From Treponema denticola ATCC 35405 (GTDB lineage Bacteria > Spirochaetota > Spirochaetia > Treponematales > Treponemataceae), in assembly GCF_000008185.1 (NCBI RefSeq), contig NC_002967.9, forward strand, positions 124,001 to 188,000: a stretch of 64,000 bases of DNA, given 5' to 3'. The position numbers were made by a program, and so were the translations under genes. Of the stretch, positions 16,616 to 26,447 are shown piece after piece. The notes under the pieces are model-generated. The model did no database searches and was not told the DNA's origin. It was given only the letters and a program-made list of their open reading frames with translations. Each line of letters starts with the position of its first letter. The stretch's first letter is position 1.

Positions 16616-17629
16616 TTAAACCCTTATGAGCCTGTCTTCGGGTACTTCTTCAAAATAGTCACTTAAACTGTGAAACATATCTTCAAGATTTTTGCAATTT
16701 AGAACCTTGCTTTTTATGTGGTGGGCAAAGCTGAAATTATCGCAAAAAAAAGCAAAAAACCTTTGAGCCCTTGTAAGGTAAAACTCTTGAGGCTGCTCTT
16801 CCCTTAAAAAACTTAAAAAGAGTTCCGCTGTTTTTAATAAATCTATTTCGATTTTTTCGTCCTTATCTTCGGCTGTTCCGTTTTTTAAAATACCTTTTGA
16901 AAGTTCATAAAAAATCCAAGGCTTTTGCACGGCAGCCCTTCCTATCATCCAGCCTGCACACGGATATTTTGAGGCGATTTTTTCTAAGGTTTCAAGGGAA
17001 TTTATATCTCCGTTACCGTAAACGGGAACACTTAAATCGGAGGCAAGGCGGGCTGTGTACTCATGTTTACAGGGCCTTGAATATTTTTGCTTTTGGGTAC
17101 GGGGGTGGAGGGTAATCAAGTCTACTCCTTCCGAAACAAGCATCTTACAAAAGGATAAAAGCCTATCATAGTTTTCTTCTTCGCCTAAGCGCAGTTTTAC
17201 ACTAAGGCGGATAGGCTCCGTTTGCGGCCCAGCCTTTTGCTCATCATACAACAGGACGGCTTTTTTGACCTTGCTTACCAATGAGGCCGTCTCTGAAAGC
17301 GGTTTTTTCATCCACGCAAAACCGGCTCCGGTATTTACAATCTGCGGAGCACAGCAGCCCATATTCAGGTCAATCCCGAAACCTCCGTATTGAAGCAAAA
17401 GAGGAACACAAGCAGCAGCGGACTTTTCATCAGGGCTTGTAATCTGCCAAACAAGTTTTTCAGGCGACGGATTTGCTCTAAAATACCATTTTTCAAAACC
17501 TCCTCCTGAAATGGCCGAGGGAGCATGTATCATTTCCGAAAAATACTCATCAGGTTCCTTAAAGCAGGCTGCGAGCCTTCTAAAAGCGGAATGAGTTATT
17601 GCAGCCATGGGTGCCGATATCAATTTCAT
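16616..17629 (-). CDS. dus: tRNA-dihydrouridine synthase
   Basis: FMN enzyme that reduces uridine to dihydrouridine in tRNA D-loops. The start KLISAPMAAITHSAFRRL, the NMGC motif with the catalytic cysteine (here GCCAP rather than the common GCP), RLSVKLRLGEE, LITLHPRTQ and VYGNGDINSLE, followed by GWMIGRAA, are all family landmarks. The 337 residues are the normal length. It converges on the LTA-synthase-like gene and lies 3 bp after a secreted unknown protein on the same strand, so the two are probably cotranscribed. Which Dus subfamily (A, B or C) applies is not clear. Confidence 0.9.
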   Translation of the reverse strand: MKLISAPMAAITHSAFRRLAACFKEPDEYFSEMIHAPSAISGGGFEKWYFRANPSPEKLVWQITSPDEKSAAACVPLLLQYGGFGIDLNMGCCAPQIVNTGAGFAWMKKPLSETASLVSKVKKAVLLYDEQKAGPQTEPIRLSVKLRLGEEENYDRLLSFCKMLVSEGVDLITLHPRTQKQKYSRPCKHEYTARLASDLSVPVYGNGDINSLETLEKIASKYPCAGWMIGRAAVQKPWIFYELSKGILKNGTAEDKDEKIEIDLLKTAELFLSFLREEQPQEFYLTRAQRFFAFFCDNFSFAHHIKSKVLNCKNLEDMFHSLSDYFEEVPEDRLIRV

Positions 17630-17632
17630 AAG

Positions 17633-18313
17633 TTAAAAAACCGTATATTTTATGATTTCATCTATTTGGATATAAAGTTCAAGCTCCGCCTTAAAAAAGC
17701 CCGATTCTACAAAAAGGCGTGGAGGAGACTTGATCAAAACAGCCCCTCTGATTTCCTTAGGTTTATTTTTTAAAAAGGTTCTCGCATACTCCCGTACGGC
17801 ATTTTTTACCGCCTCGGTATAAGCGGCATAGACCCCTTCAAGCTCATCAAATCGGTCTCCCTTTCCCCTTCCCTTTATTGTCTTATGAGCATTTTTTGTC
17901 CAAAGTTTAAAATGCCCTGCATAGGATTCGGGGATACCGTATTCGGCCCAAGAATAGCAATAAGGATATTTAACCCTTACATCCGTAATTTTTATATTTT
18001 CGGTACTTGGTTTAAAAACAGGCTCAAGCTCAAAGTACTCCTCTACATTACGTTTTTTGTCTAAAGGAGTATATACAAAGTTTAAACCGTAGGTCATGCC
18101 TGATAAAATATAGGCTGAAAGCTCAAGCAAAGCCTCCTTAGGCGGAGTAAATTTAGCCTTATTCTCATCATCGATTCCTTTGGGTGCTTCTTCTACAAAT
18201 ACCCACACAGGAGCTCTTACAATCAAAGCATCGCTATCGGAAGATCCGGAATAAGTATCCGCATATAGGTAAAAACTTATAAAAAACAGAAGGACCGCAA
18301 TGAACTTTCTCAT
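17633..18313 (-). CDS. Secreted protein of unknown function
   Basis: A 226-residue protein with a typical signal peptide (RKFIAVLLFFISFYLYA, cleavage probably after the Ala before DTYSGSS). The mature part contains many aromatic residues and a C-terminal region in which YAAYTEAVKNAVREYARTF precedes a beta-rich end; I recognise no family. It lies 3 bp before dus and 20 bp after the rhomboid gene on the same strand, forming a short operon. Probably periplasmic. No catalytic motif can be pointed out. Confidence 0.7.
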   Translation of the reverse strand: MRKFIAVLLFFISFYLYADTYSGSSDSDALIVRAPVWVFVEEAPKGIDDENKAKFTPPKEALLELSAYILSGMTYGLNFVYTPLDKKRNVEEYFELEPVFKPSTENIKITDVRVKYPYCYSWAEYGIPESYAGHFKLWTKNAHKTIKGRGKGDRFDELEGVYAAYTEAVKNAVREYARTFLKNKPKEIRGAVLIKSPPRLFVESGFFKAELELYIQIDEIIKYTVF

Positions 18314-18333
18314 AGCCTAATTATCGGACAGTT

Positions 18334-18963
18334 TTACCGCCCCGTTGAATTCCAGACTTTAAGCGGTTTTATTCCGAAACGGATTCTTATATATACCCAG
18401 CCTGCAATGAGTCCTATAAAATGCGTCAAATGAGCTACTCCGTCACCTATGGAAAAAATGCTTATTAACTCGATTACGGCATAACCTAAAATCAAAAGAG
18501 GGGCCGGCACGGGAATCACACCCCAAATGTAGATCACAGAATTGGGATAAAGCACTGCATATAAAAGTAAAACTCCAAAAATTGCTCCTGATGCACCTAT
18601 AAGGGTAATAGTATAAAAGCCTGTTGCAGCATATACCAAAAAGCTCAAGATCCCACCAATTGTCCCTATCAAAAGATAATAAAGTATAAATTCCTTTGTT
18701 CCAATCTTGCGTTCTACGGGAACACCAAAAAAGAATAAGGCGAGCATATTAAATGCCAAATGAAAAAAGTCCCCATGGACAAATTGATAAGTGAAAAACT
18801 GCCAATAAGTTTGTGCTTCCACTACAAGAATAGGTACAAGGCCTAAATATGCACTTAAATTTCTAAAAAGACTTGTAAAAACAAAAACACCGGCATTTAT
18901 CAGGGCTATGATAAGTACGGCATTCTTATATGTATATTTAAAAGGTTTTCTTAAATACTTCAT
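18334..18963 (-). CDS. Rhomboid family intramembrane serine protease
   Basis: A 209-residue protein with six transmembrane helices and the rhomboid active site. Ser125 lies in GASGAIFG and His181 in HLTHFIG, the expected Ser-His dyad; the WQFFTYQFVHGDFFHLAFNM region (residues 54-73) holds the conserved loop and the FxHxxxxHLxxNM-like helix. There is no extra soluble domain. The start at 18963 opens with a basic stretch. Substrates are unknown. It is in a minus-strand run with the secreted unknown protein and dus downstream. Confidence 0.88.
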   Translation of the reverse strand: MKYLRKPFKYTYKNAVLIIALINAGVFVFTSLFRNLSAYLGLVPILVVEAQTYWQFFTYQFVHGDFFHLAFNMLALFFFGVPVERKIGTKEFILYYLLIGTIGGILSFLVYAATGFYTITLIGASGAIFGVLLLYAVLYPNSVIYIWGVIPVPAPLLILGYAVIELISIFSIGDGVAHLTHFIGLIAGWVYIRIRFGIKPLKVWNSTGR

Positions 18964-18984
18964 ACTATAAAATATCGAAAATTA

Positions 18985-20121
18985 TTAAGCTTTAGGCAAG
19001 TTATTTTTGGATAATGTTACACGATTCCGTCCGTTTTGCTTGGATTCGTATAGGGCCTTGTCAGCTCTTTCAACTATAGACTTTGCCGACTCAAGATCAA
19101 AGTTATAACTTGATACCCCTATGGAAATAGTTACATTAATTTTTTTACCGTCGTACATAATGGACTTCTCTTCTACGGATTTTCTTATTCTTTCGGCTAC
19201 AGCCATAGCAGCGCTAGCCGAAGTATTGTTAAGCATTACTATAAATTCTTCTCCGCCATACCTTGCAGCCGTATCTGCATTCCTTGTACATGATTTTATA
19301 ATTTTTGCAACCTCTTCTAAAACAATATCTCCGGCAGCATGACCATAGGTATCGTTTATATTCTTAAAAAAGTCTATATCAATCATCAAAATTGAAAGAG
19401 TTTCTTTTTTTTCGCCTGAAGAATTTATAGTATACAAATGCTCCATCAACAGAGTAAAAAAATAATGCTTTAGTTTTAGGTGAGTCATTATGTCGGTTGT
19501 AGTCATTTCTAAAAGCTGAGAATTGTTTATGGCTATAGCAGCTAAGGAAGCTATGTTTTCTATAATGTTTTTTTCATAATCCGTAAATTGATGGGAACTT
19601 TCCATTTTTTCACCTAAAAGCAAAAAGCCTATCATCCTATTTTTTGCTTTTAGGGGTACAAAAAAAGAAGGGCTAAGACTGAATAAGTCTTTTACTATCT
19701 TATCCGTTTTTATGTTCTTACTTATCTCATCGGGAGTGCATCCCGAATCGGATTTATCCAAAAAATTTATAAGCGGATGATCTACATTTATAGAATATTG
19801 AGCATCGCGGATTATATCAAAACCGTAATGGTCCCTATTTAATACAAAAAGGTTATCATCAAAGGATTTTTTTGTAAAAATTGCGGCTCCGAGGGTTTTT
19901 AGCTGAGCCATAACTATATATAATATTGCTTCAATAAGACGGTCAAATTCCAAAACAGAATTTAAACTTTTTGAAATTTGCAGCAGTTGTTTTAAATCAA
20001 ATATTTCTTTTTCCTGATGAAGAATTTTATCGGCATATTTTTTATTATTGCATGAGTGCAATGCCTTTTTTAATAATTTTTCATTTGGAGTTGTTTTCAT
20101 AATTTTTACCAGCCTTTTCAT
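18985..20121 (-). CDS. GAF-GGDEF diguanylate cyclase
   Basis: Makes c-di-GMP from two GTP. A coiled-coil N-terminus and a GAF sensor domain (about 50-200) precede a GGDEF domain with IDIDFFKNINDTYGHAAGD and the intact signature RYGGEEF. An RxxD product-inhibition site (RNAD) stands five residues before GGEEF. There is no membrane segment, so the signal is cytoplasmic. The start at 20121 is supported by GGAG 6 bases upstream although it lies 41 bp inside the upstream gene, which points to translational coupling. Both genes probably work together, with the 548-residue neighbour as a candidate partner. Confidence 0.93.
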   Translation of the reverse strand: MKRLVKIMKTTPNEKLLKKALHSCNNKKYADKILHQEKEIFDLKQLLQISKSLNSVLEFDRLIEAILYIVMAQLKTLGAAIFTKKSFDDNLFVLNRDHYGFDIIRDAQYSINVDHPLINFLDKSDSGCTPDEISKNIKTDKIVKDLFSLSPSFFVPLKAKNRMIGFLLLGEKMESSHQFTDYEKNIIENIASLAAIAINNSQLLEMTTTDIMTHLKLKHYFFTLLMEHLYTINSSGEKKETLSILMIDIDFFKNINDTYGHAAGDIVLEEVAKIIKSCTRNADTAARYGGEEFIVMLNNTSASAAMAVAERIRKSVEEKSIMYDGKKINVTISIGVSSYNFDLESAKSIVERADKALYESKQNGRNRVTLSKNNLPKA

Positions 20122-21727
20122 TTAGCTCCGATATATCGATAACAACATATCTTTTTAAAAGTTCGATCATTTTTTCAAAATTCTCCATTCCATTTGCAAA
20201 AACAGCGAATCTTTCTTTATTTTTTGTGGAATTTATCATTGTCGTTATATTATGTACATTTTCGGGTACCGGTCGATACGTATCCTTTATTATTAACTTA
20301 CAAAATTTAAGAAGGTCCAAATAGTGCTTGCCTGAGTCTTCCAAAAATTTCTTTGCACGAAGGTTAATCTCGTCGATAATTTTTGATAAAGGTCTTTCAA
20401 AATCACCGCCGGCCTCAATTCTTGTTAAATAACCTCTTATAAGTTCTACTGAAGACTCATTCTTACCATACATTACTTTTTCCAGTTCATCTATTTTGTC
20501 TGCAACAGCCGAGCAATAATAATAATTTGCCGCAAAGTCGGACTTCATTTTTTTATCTTCAAGAAGCCCCTCTACTAAAAGCTCCCTCAAAAAAGGCTCT
20601 ATCGAAGGCTGAAAGAAATTTTTTGTATATGTTTTTAAAATTTCCAAGGGTTTTATCCAATCTAATGAAAGGCCGGTTAAAGCTTGAATTTTGCTGTTCA
20701 AGTCTTCGTTATAGACATCCAGCTTGAGGATTTCAATATCTCCAAATAAACCGCTGATAAGCGATGACATTTGGACATCCTGCCTTAGTTTAAGTATTTT
20801 TTTTGTATCTGCACTAAAATTCGTAGTAAAGCGAGCTTTGTACTCTTCTATTTCCGAAAAAACACGCGGCGCCTTTGTTTTATCTTCAAACTTAGGATCC
20901 TTTTTAATCAATTTCGCAATATTTTTTAGCGTATCCTTACCCAGACTATTTTCAAGCTTTGAGAAAAAATTCTTTAAATTCTTTTTTATATAAACCTCAT
21001 CAAGCTGCTTATCTTGTGGAAGGACGGAATTTAAAAACAAGATTCCATCTACCAGCTGTTCATCTACAGATATATTCCGAATAAGATAATCCAAATCAAG
21101 AATCTCTTGAAGAACAGCCATTCCATCTACATTTTCAAAGTTATAATGATCTCTCACAGAATCCGTATTTACAATCGTATTAAAACTGGGGTCAAAATAA
21201 GCAAAAAAAGTATTAAATTTAAAACTGCAAAAATCAAAAAACGCAAACAGTTTATTTATTTTAGCATCTACAGATTTAAAAGCAGGATCGGTCAAGGAAA
21301 ATATAAGCTCATCGAATTCGTTTGTTTGGTCCTTAAGTTTTTGGTCAAAATCCTCCCTCATCAGATCCGAAATCTTTTCCATACGGCTGCTAAAAGACAG
21401 ATTTTCCTTTAGAATTTTTTGATTATCCGAAAATGAAGACTCTACCAGGTTATCTAAAAAAACTCCTGAAAGCCTGATATCATTGGAGCATATGGTCTCT
21501 TGCAAAATATTTTTGAAGGGCAAACTTATCCTATAAATCTCATAGATAATCATCGGTAACCCGGCTAAGACGGTATTATCATTACGGTATACAGGGTACT
21601 TACACTGCTTTAGTTCCTGAACAATATTGCGCAGGGCATTTTGGGAGCTTATCTCTTCTTCACTCAAGTAAAACAAGGAGTAGAAGAATTCCTTTATATG
21701 CTGAATTAAATTGGATAAAATTAACAC
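20081..21727 (-). CDS. Large conserved-type cytoplasmic protein, function unknown
   Basis: A 548-residue, mainly helical protein without a signal peptide or membrane helix. I do not recognise a catalytic motif; it resembles large helical proteins restricted to spirochaetes, but that is an impression only. It starts with a hydrophobic-aromatic helix (IQHIKEFFYSLFYLSEEE). Its 3' end overlaps the diguanylate cyclase by 41 bp, so the two are translated together. A role as a c-di-GMP pathway partner is possible but not supported by any motif. Confidence 0.65.
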   Translation of the reverse strand: MLILSNLIQHIKEFFYSLFYLSEEEISSQNALRNIVQELKQCKYPVYRNDNTVLAGLPMIIYEIYRISLPFKNILQETICSNDIRLSGVFLDNLVESSFSDNQKILKENLSFSSRMEKISDLMREDFDQKLKDQTNEFDELIFSLTDPAFKSVDAKINKLFAFFDFCSFKFNTFFAYFDPSFNTIVNTDSVRDHYNFENVDGMAVLQEILDLDYLIRNISVDEQLVDGILFLNSVLPQDKQLDEVYIKKNLKNFFSKLENSLGKDTLKNIAKLIKKDPKFEDKTKAPRVFSEIEEYKARFTTNFSADTKKILKLRQDVQMSSLISGLFGDIEILKLDVYNEDLNSKIQALTGLSLDWIKPLEILKTYTKNFFQPSIEPFLRELLVEGLLEDKKMKSDFAANYYYCSAVADKIDELEKVMYGKNESSVELIRGYLTRIEAGGDFERPLSKIIDEINLRAKKFLEDSGKHYLDLLKFCKLIIKDTYRPVPENVHNITTMINSTKNKERFAVFANGMENFEKMIELLKRYVVIDISELNEKAGKNYENNSK

Positions 21728-21889
21728 GTTCTATATTATCAAAAATTACTCTTATTTTCAAGATAGCTATCTAATTCTTCTACAAAGTTTAAATTATCCA
21801 TTAGTTAAGATTCAGATCTTCAACTGATAGAATATTTTATTACACCATTAGCTCTTTGCTGTCATCAAATTTTGGAGGTATTATTAATT

Positions 21890-22204
21890 ATGAGTTATGA
21901 TTATGAATCTATTTTAGCTAAAAATATAAGAAGAATTCGGCATAAATTGGAAATCTCTCAGATGGAATTGGCTCTAAGGGCTGATGTGTCAATTGCATTT
22001 ATTAATGCAATCGAAAACAAACAAAAATGGGTGTCCGCCGCAACCTTATCAAAAATAACAGATGCACTCAATACCACTCCTTATGAACTATTTCTTACAG
22101 ATGATATCAGCCAAGAAGACTTAACGATAATAGCAGGGCGCCATGATGAGCTTATAAAAGATTTGAATAAGTTATTAAAAAAATACACCTCCAATTGTTT
22201 TTAA
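21890..22204 (+). CDS. XRE family helix-turn-helix regulator
   Basis: A 104-residue single-domain DNA-binding protein. The XRE-type HTH occupies about residues 8-65: NIRRIRHKLEISQMELALRA, then VSIAFINAIENKQKWVSAATLSKI, with the usual serine/glutamine turn and the NTTPYELF end. The C-terminal 40 residues are helical and may mediate dimerisation. I chose the ATG at 21890; GGAGG lies 11 bases upstream, and a TTG farther 5' would overlap it. It precedes the GGDEF-EAL receptor gene by 175 bp in the same direction. Targets are unknown. Confidence 0.85.
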   Translation: MSYDYESILAKNIRRIRHKLEISQMELALRADVSIAFINAIENKQKWVSAATLSKITDALNTTPYELFLTDDISQEDLTIIAGRHDELIKDLNKLLKKYTSNCF

Positions 22205-22379
22205 GATGAGTCTTTAGATAAATATCAACAATTTTACTTTGTAAAGATAATAAAGAAAAACAAGTAACTTTTAGTTTGAAATTTAGTTATATTTCAGCAA
22301 GAACAATACAGCATATCTATTTTAAATCAATTATATAGATTTATGCATAAATTTTAGCATCCGGTTGAAGGAGGGAGGC

Positions 22380-24785
22380 ATGAGATTAAAGCAGAAAATT
22401 GTTCTCTCAAATGCAATAGTATTTAGTGCTCTTATAATTATTTCAGTATTTTTTAACTTTTTTTATGCGGCAAATATTTTTTCAACAAATCTCAACAATA
22501 AGAATAAATTAAAGGCTAAGCTTATAGCCCAAGAGATAGATGAATGGCTTATTGAAAAAAAAACCGTTATAGAGCAAACCATAGATACCCTGATTTATAT
22601 GGACATTACCGATTATGAAAAATGTACCGATTTTTTGGCAAACTTGAATAGACTCAACCCTGAAACCGATTATGCTGTATTTTACGAAACAGGACTTTTT
22701 GCAAACGGTCAAAATTGGGTTCCTCCGGCTTTTTATGACTCGCGAAAAAGGCCTTGGTACATTGAAGCAAAAAGTACTAAAGAAACAATCATAACCAATC
22801 CGTATCACAGCATAAGCTCCCGCCCTGACTCAATAGCGTTTTCCATTGTAAAACAATTTACTACAAAAAGCGGAGTTGATGGAGTCTTTTTAGGCGAAAT
22901 AAGAATAAAGGAACTTTTATCTCTTATAGAAAAATTTAAAAATGAAGACGGGGGTTATGCTTTTTTAATAGGGAAAGATTACCGCATATTATCTCATCCT
23001 AATGAAAAATATCAATTCAATCTTGATAATTTTACGGAGATTTACAATATTGAAGGCGGTATAGATTTTATAGAATATATAGCCAAATTAAAAATCGATG
23101 ACGGCTATAACAGAAGCTTACCCATAGTAAAAGATTATGACGGAGTTGAAAGGTTCTTTTACTTTGCACAGTCAGAAACTACCGGCTGGACGGTCGGTTT
23201 TACAATACCTGCATCGGATTTTTATCGTCCTATAAACGGTCTAAAATTCAGAGCAATATTATTTGCATGTATCTTTATTGTCTTCGTAAGTATCCTATCT
23301 TTCCTAATAGCAAAAAAAGTAGCTTCACCCATAGAAACTATTACAAACAGACTGGAAAAAGCCGCGAAAAACAATGAGCTTATTAAGTTTGATTTTTTAG
23401 ATAGGCAAAATCACGAACTTGCAAGAATTGCAAAGAGTTTTAATTCCGTAGTGAAAAATGCAAAATCGAATCTTCAGGGAGAAGCAAATTTTACCCTAAA
23501 TTCAACCACTCTGACTCAAAAAATAGATAACATAATTATCAACATGAATGCCGATGAAGAGGTCTATCTCTTATATTTGGATATAGATAAGTTTAAAACT
23601 ATAAACCAGCTTTGGGGCTATTATGCAGGAAATGCCCTAATACAGCACATATATTCTATGATTTTAGCTCATATAAAATCATTTAATATTCCCGAAGACT
23701 CTTTTATGCATGTCATAGGGGACGAATTTTCAATCTTTTATTTCGGAAACGAGGAAGAAGTATGTCGGTTCACACAAACCCTTATCGATAAAATAAATAG
23801 CGAATACTTTACTTGGAACGAAAAAAAATTGACTATCTCCATAAGTGTCGGCATTGTAAATATTCCTAAAATACCTCAGAGCTCTCAAGAAATAATATCG
23901 AATGCATATGATGCTTGCTCTATCGCCTTTAGAAAAGGAGGAGGATGTTACGAACTTTTATTGTCTTCAGGAATAACAGGCTTCTCCAGAGGAAATATTT
24001 CATTTTGGTTAAATACAATCCAAAAGGCTCTTAAAGAGGATAATTTCGTTTTATACGCACAGGCAATTATGCCTCTAAATGATTTGCTTCACCGTCCCAA
24101 GTATGAAATTTTAATAAGGCTTAAAACTAATGATGATCATATTATTATGCCCGATGTCTTTATTCCTATAGCCGAAAGATATAATCTAATATATGAAGTA
24201 GATAAGTGGGTTATAAGAAATGCTTTTGCCTTTTTTGCAGAAGCCACAAGTAAAGGGGACTTAAACGAAGATGCAATATTTTCAATTAATATTTCGGCAG
24301 ACTCGTTTTTTTCAAATGACCTTGTAGAATTCATAGCTGAGAGCCGTAAAACATTAAATGTACCGGCTCATAACTTCTGCTTTGAAATAACGGAAAGCTG
24401 TGCAGTGAGAAACTTGGAAGCGACATCAACATTTGTTACCGAATTGAGAAAACAAGGCTTCTCTTTTTCATTGGATGATTTTGGAAAAGGCTTTTCTTCT
24501 TTCCCATATTTAAAGACTCTTCCGATAGATTACGTAAAAATTGACGGGTCTTTTATAAAGTCCATAGATAAAGACTACATAGATTTTTCTATGGTTAAGA
24601 CAATGAGAGATATGTGCTACCATTTAGGTCTTTACACAATAGGCGAGTATGCGGAGACCGACAAAATAGTTTCAATCTTAAAAGATATAGGTGTCGATTA
24701 CGGACAGGGATATGCTTTTCAAAAACCTATTCCTATCGCAGAAGCTATAAAGCTTCAAAACGATAGGAACGGATATAGATTTTAG
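22380..24785 (+). CDS. Membrane receptor with dCache, degenerate GGDEF and EAL domains
   Basis: A c-di-GMP protein of 801 residues. A first membrane helix, a periplasmic dCache-like sensor (with RPWYIEAK), a second helix near 295-312 and a HAMP-like linker lead to a GGDEF domain and an EAL domain. The GGDEF signature is VIGDEF, so the first glycine is lost and cyclase activity is doubtful. The EAL domain has EIL in place of EAL but keeps the key residues: the Asn of NISAD, Glu of FEITES, DDFG, Lys of YVKIDGSF and the YGQGYAFQKP Gln. It is therefore probably a phosphodiesterase. GGAGGGAGG before the ATG fixes the start. It ends overlapping convergent pyrBI by 4 bp. Confidence 0.9.
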   Translation: MRLKQKIVLSNAIVFSALIIISVFFNFFYAANIFSTNLNNKNKLKAKLIAQEIDEWLIEKKTVIEQTIDTLIYMDITDYEKCTDFLANLNRLNPETDYAVFYETGLFANGQNWVPPAFYDSRKRPWYIEAKSTKETIITNPYHSISSRPDSIAFSIVKQFTTKSGVDGVFLGEIRIKELLSLIEKFKNEDGGYAFLIGKDYRILSHPNEKYQFNLDNFTEIYNIEGGIDFIEYIAKLKIDDGYNRSLPIVKDYDGVERFFYFAQSETTGWTVGFTIPASDFYRPINGLKFRAILFACIFIVFVSILSFLIAKKVASPIETITNRLEKAAKNNELIKFDFLDRQNHELARIAKSFNSVVKNAKSNLQGEANFTLNSTTLTQKIDNIIINMNADEEVYLLYLDIDKFKTINQLWGYYAGNALIQHIYSMILAHIKSFNIPEDSFMHVIGDEFSIFYFGNEEEVCRFTQTLIDKINSEYFTWNEKKLTISISVGIVNIPKIPQSSQEIISNAYDACSIAFRKGGGCYELLLSSGITGFSRGNISFWLNTIQKALKEDNFVLYAQAIMPLNDLLHRPKYEILIRLKTNDDHIIMPDVFIPIAERYNLIYEVDKWVIRNAFAFFAEATSKGDLNEDAIFSINISADSFFSNDLVEFIAESRKTLNVPAHNFCFEITESCAVRNLEATSTFVTELRKQGFSFSLDDFGKGFSSFPYLKTLPIDYVKIDGSFIKSIDKDYIDFSMVKTMRDMCYHLGLYTIGEYAETDKIVSILKDIGVDYGQGYAFQKPIPIAEAIKLQNDRNGYRF

Positions 24786-26389
24786 TTCTTTTTTTCGCCC
24801 CATATTTCTTTAAAGGTATGGATTGTTCCGCAATATTGGCAGGCATATCTGTTGTCTATAGTGCGGTAAAAAATGGCGGGGACGCCTTCGGATTGAGCCG
24901 GATGTGAAATACAGGCCTCGTTCTTGCAAATTAAATCTTCAAAATTATAAATACGCGGAGGAAGGTGCGTCCTATACTTTGACTGAATTTTTCCGTCTTT
25001 TATTAGGTTAAGGGTGCAGCTCGAAGCAACGGCAGACAGCCTCTTTAAATCCGCCCTCGAAAACTTATACTCTCCCGGTCGGAAAATAATTCCCTTGAAA
25101 GTTCCCTTATCTTTTGTAGAAGTGGATACCCATTCGCCGCCCTTGCCTTCTTCAAGTCCCATAACATTTATAATCTTGGACATGTGATGTCTTATTACTG
25201 AGGGCTTATCTCCTCGGCAAATATGGTCAATAACTATTCCGTTTTGTATAGGGCGTACACCTTCGGAAAAGGTTTCAACCTTGCTTTCTTTGGAATTATT
25301 TATGGGAACTTCAACTATGTAGTCTTCATCTTCGACACGTTCACAAGATTTAGGTTCAGGCCCCTTATAGTCATCGCCTATTTTACCTGCTATCATCGAA
25401 AGAAGAACCATTCTTACGTACATTCCGTTTATGGACTGTCTTTCCCAACCGTTAAGGGGGGTTGCATCCAAAAAAGTGGGAATAGTCGGATGTACGCGGT
25501 GTCTTGGGAGGGGATGATAAAAACGGGTATTTTCGGGAAGTTTTTCGATAAATTCTTTTCGGAAAGTTATGGAGCGGCGGAGCTCGTCTTGCTTTTTTAA
25601 AACCTGCTCACCCATTCTTTCAAGCTGGGGGCGGGTAAAGTACCAAATAAGAGCGACATCGGCTTGTCTCAGATATTCCTCTATCGAAGAAAATTCCCTT
25701 ACGGTAAAGCCGTTTTCCTGCATCCTGACCTTGTAATATTCAGGCATAGCAAGTTCGGCAGGAGCTATAAGGTCAACCTTTACGGACTTAAAGATTTTAA
25801 GACCGTCGGCCTTTGAGTGTACAGTTCTTCCGTGGTACAAGTCGCCTACTAAGGCTATGTGAATCTTATCGAATGACCAGTTATTATCTTCGATAAAGGT
25901 AAATTCGTCAAGCAGCTCCTGAGTAGGATGCTCATGCTTTCCGTCTCCGGCGTTTATAAAGGCAGGCTTTCTTTTTAAGTTATTTCTTTGATAAAAGGCT
26001 TGAGCCTCATCTTCAAGCCAGCGGCATACCCCCTCTACCTTGCTGCGTACGATAAAAATGCTGTTTTGATATCCGGCAAGAGTATTAAAGGTGTCGGCAT
26101 AGCTTTCTCCCTTGTTAAAAGAGGAAGATTCAGCGGCTAAATCACTTAACTTTACTTGATGAAATTTGGCTGCATTCCTAAATGATTCCTTTGTGCGGGT
26201 ACTGGGTTCCAAAAAAACCTCATAAATACCGAAATCTTTGTCGTTAATTCTAAATTCATCCATAACCTTTTGATCATCTTCTTGAATGGCTTTTTTTAAG
26301 CGCTTTGTCTTGTCAAAAAGGTATTTTCTTTCATCGATTGATAAGTCATCGATAACCGTCAATGAACGCCCCATAAATTTGTTTTCCAT
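24782..26389 (-). CDS. pyrBI: Aspartate carbamoyltransferase, catalytic-regulatory fusion
   Basis: First committed step of pyrimidine synthesis: carbamoyl phosphate plus aspartate. Residues 1 to about 345 are the PyrB chain, with FLEPSTRTKESF, the NAGDGKHEHPTQELLDEF region and HPLPR. From about 360 a PyrI-type regulatory chain follows (VRPIQNGIVIDHI, KDKGTFKGIIF), with the zinc-binding cysteines CKNEAC and CQYC near the C-terminus. Separate pyrB and pyrI are the rule in enterobacteria; fused PyrBI is known from a few groups including treponemes and Thermotoga. An AGGAG precedes the ATG. A leader peptide and terminator lie upstream. Confidence 0.94.
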   Translation of the reverse strand: MENKFMGRSLTVIDDLSIDERKYLFDKTKRLKKAIQEDDQKVMDEFRINDKDFGIYEVFLEPSTRTKESFRNAAKFHQVKLSDLAAESSSFNKGESYADTFNTLAGYQNSIFIVRSKVEGVCRWLEDEAQAFYQRNNLKRKPAFINAGDGKHEHPTQELLDEFTFIEDNNWSFDKIHIALVGDLYHGRTVHSKADGLKIFKSVKVDLIAPAELAMPEYYKVRMQENGFTVREFSSIEEYLRQADVALIWYFTRPQLERMGEQVLKKQDELRRSITFRKEFIEKLPENTRFYHPLPRHRVHPTIPTFLDATPLNGWERQSINGMYVRMVLLSMIAGKIGDDYKGPEPKSCERVEDEDYIVEVPINNSKESKVETFSEGVRPIQNGIVIDHICRGDKPSVIRHHMSKIINVMGLEEGKGGEWVSTSTKDKGTFKGIIFRPGEYKFSRADLKRLSAVASSCTLNLIKDGKIQSKYRTHLPPRIYNFEDLICKNEACISHPAQSEGVPAIFYRTIDNRYACQYCGTIHTFKEIWGEKKN

Positions 26390-26417
26390 TTTAAACTCCT
26401 GTTAAAAACAAAAATGC

Positions 26418-26446
26418 AAAAAAAAAACATCGGCAAAACCGATGTT
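26418..26446 (-). terminator. Attenuator: intrinsic terminator in the pyrBI leader
   Basis: On the minus strand the stem AACATCGG/CCGATGTT (26439-26446 with 26426-26433), a 5-base loop and eight T residues (26425-26418) form a strong terminator between the leader peptide and the pyrBI ATG. It has no gene of its own to end, so it must act as a premature stop. Confidence 0.88.
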
Positions 26447-26447
26447 A

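Noticed and set aside
23500-24000. Active diguanylate cyclase in the GGDEF-EAL receptor
   Set aside because: The signature is VIGDEF rather than GGDEF and no RxxD inhibitory site is seen, so only the EAL half is called as probably active.
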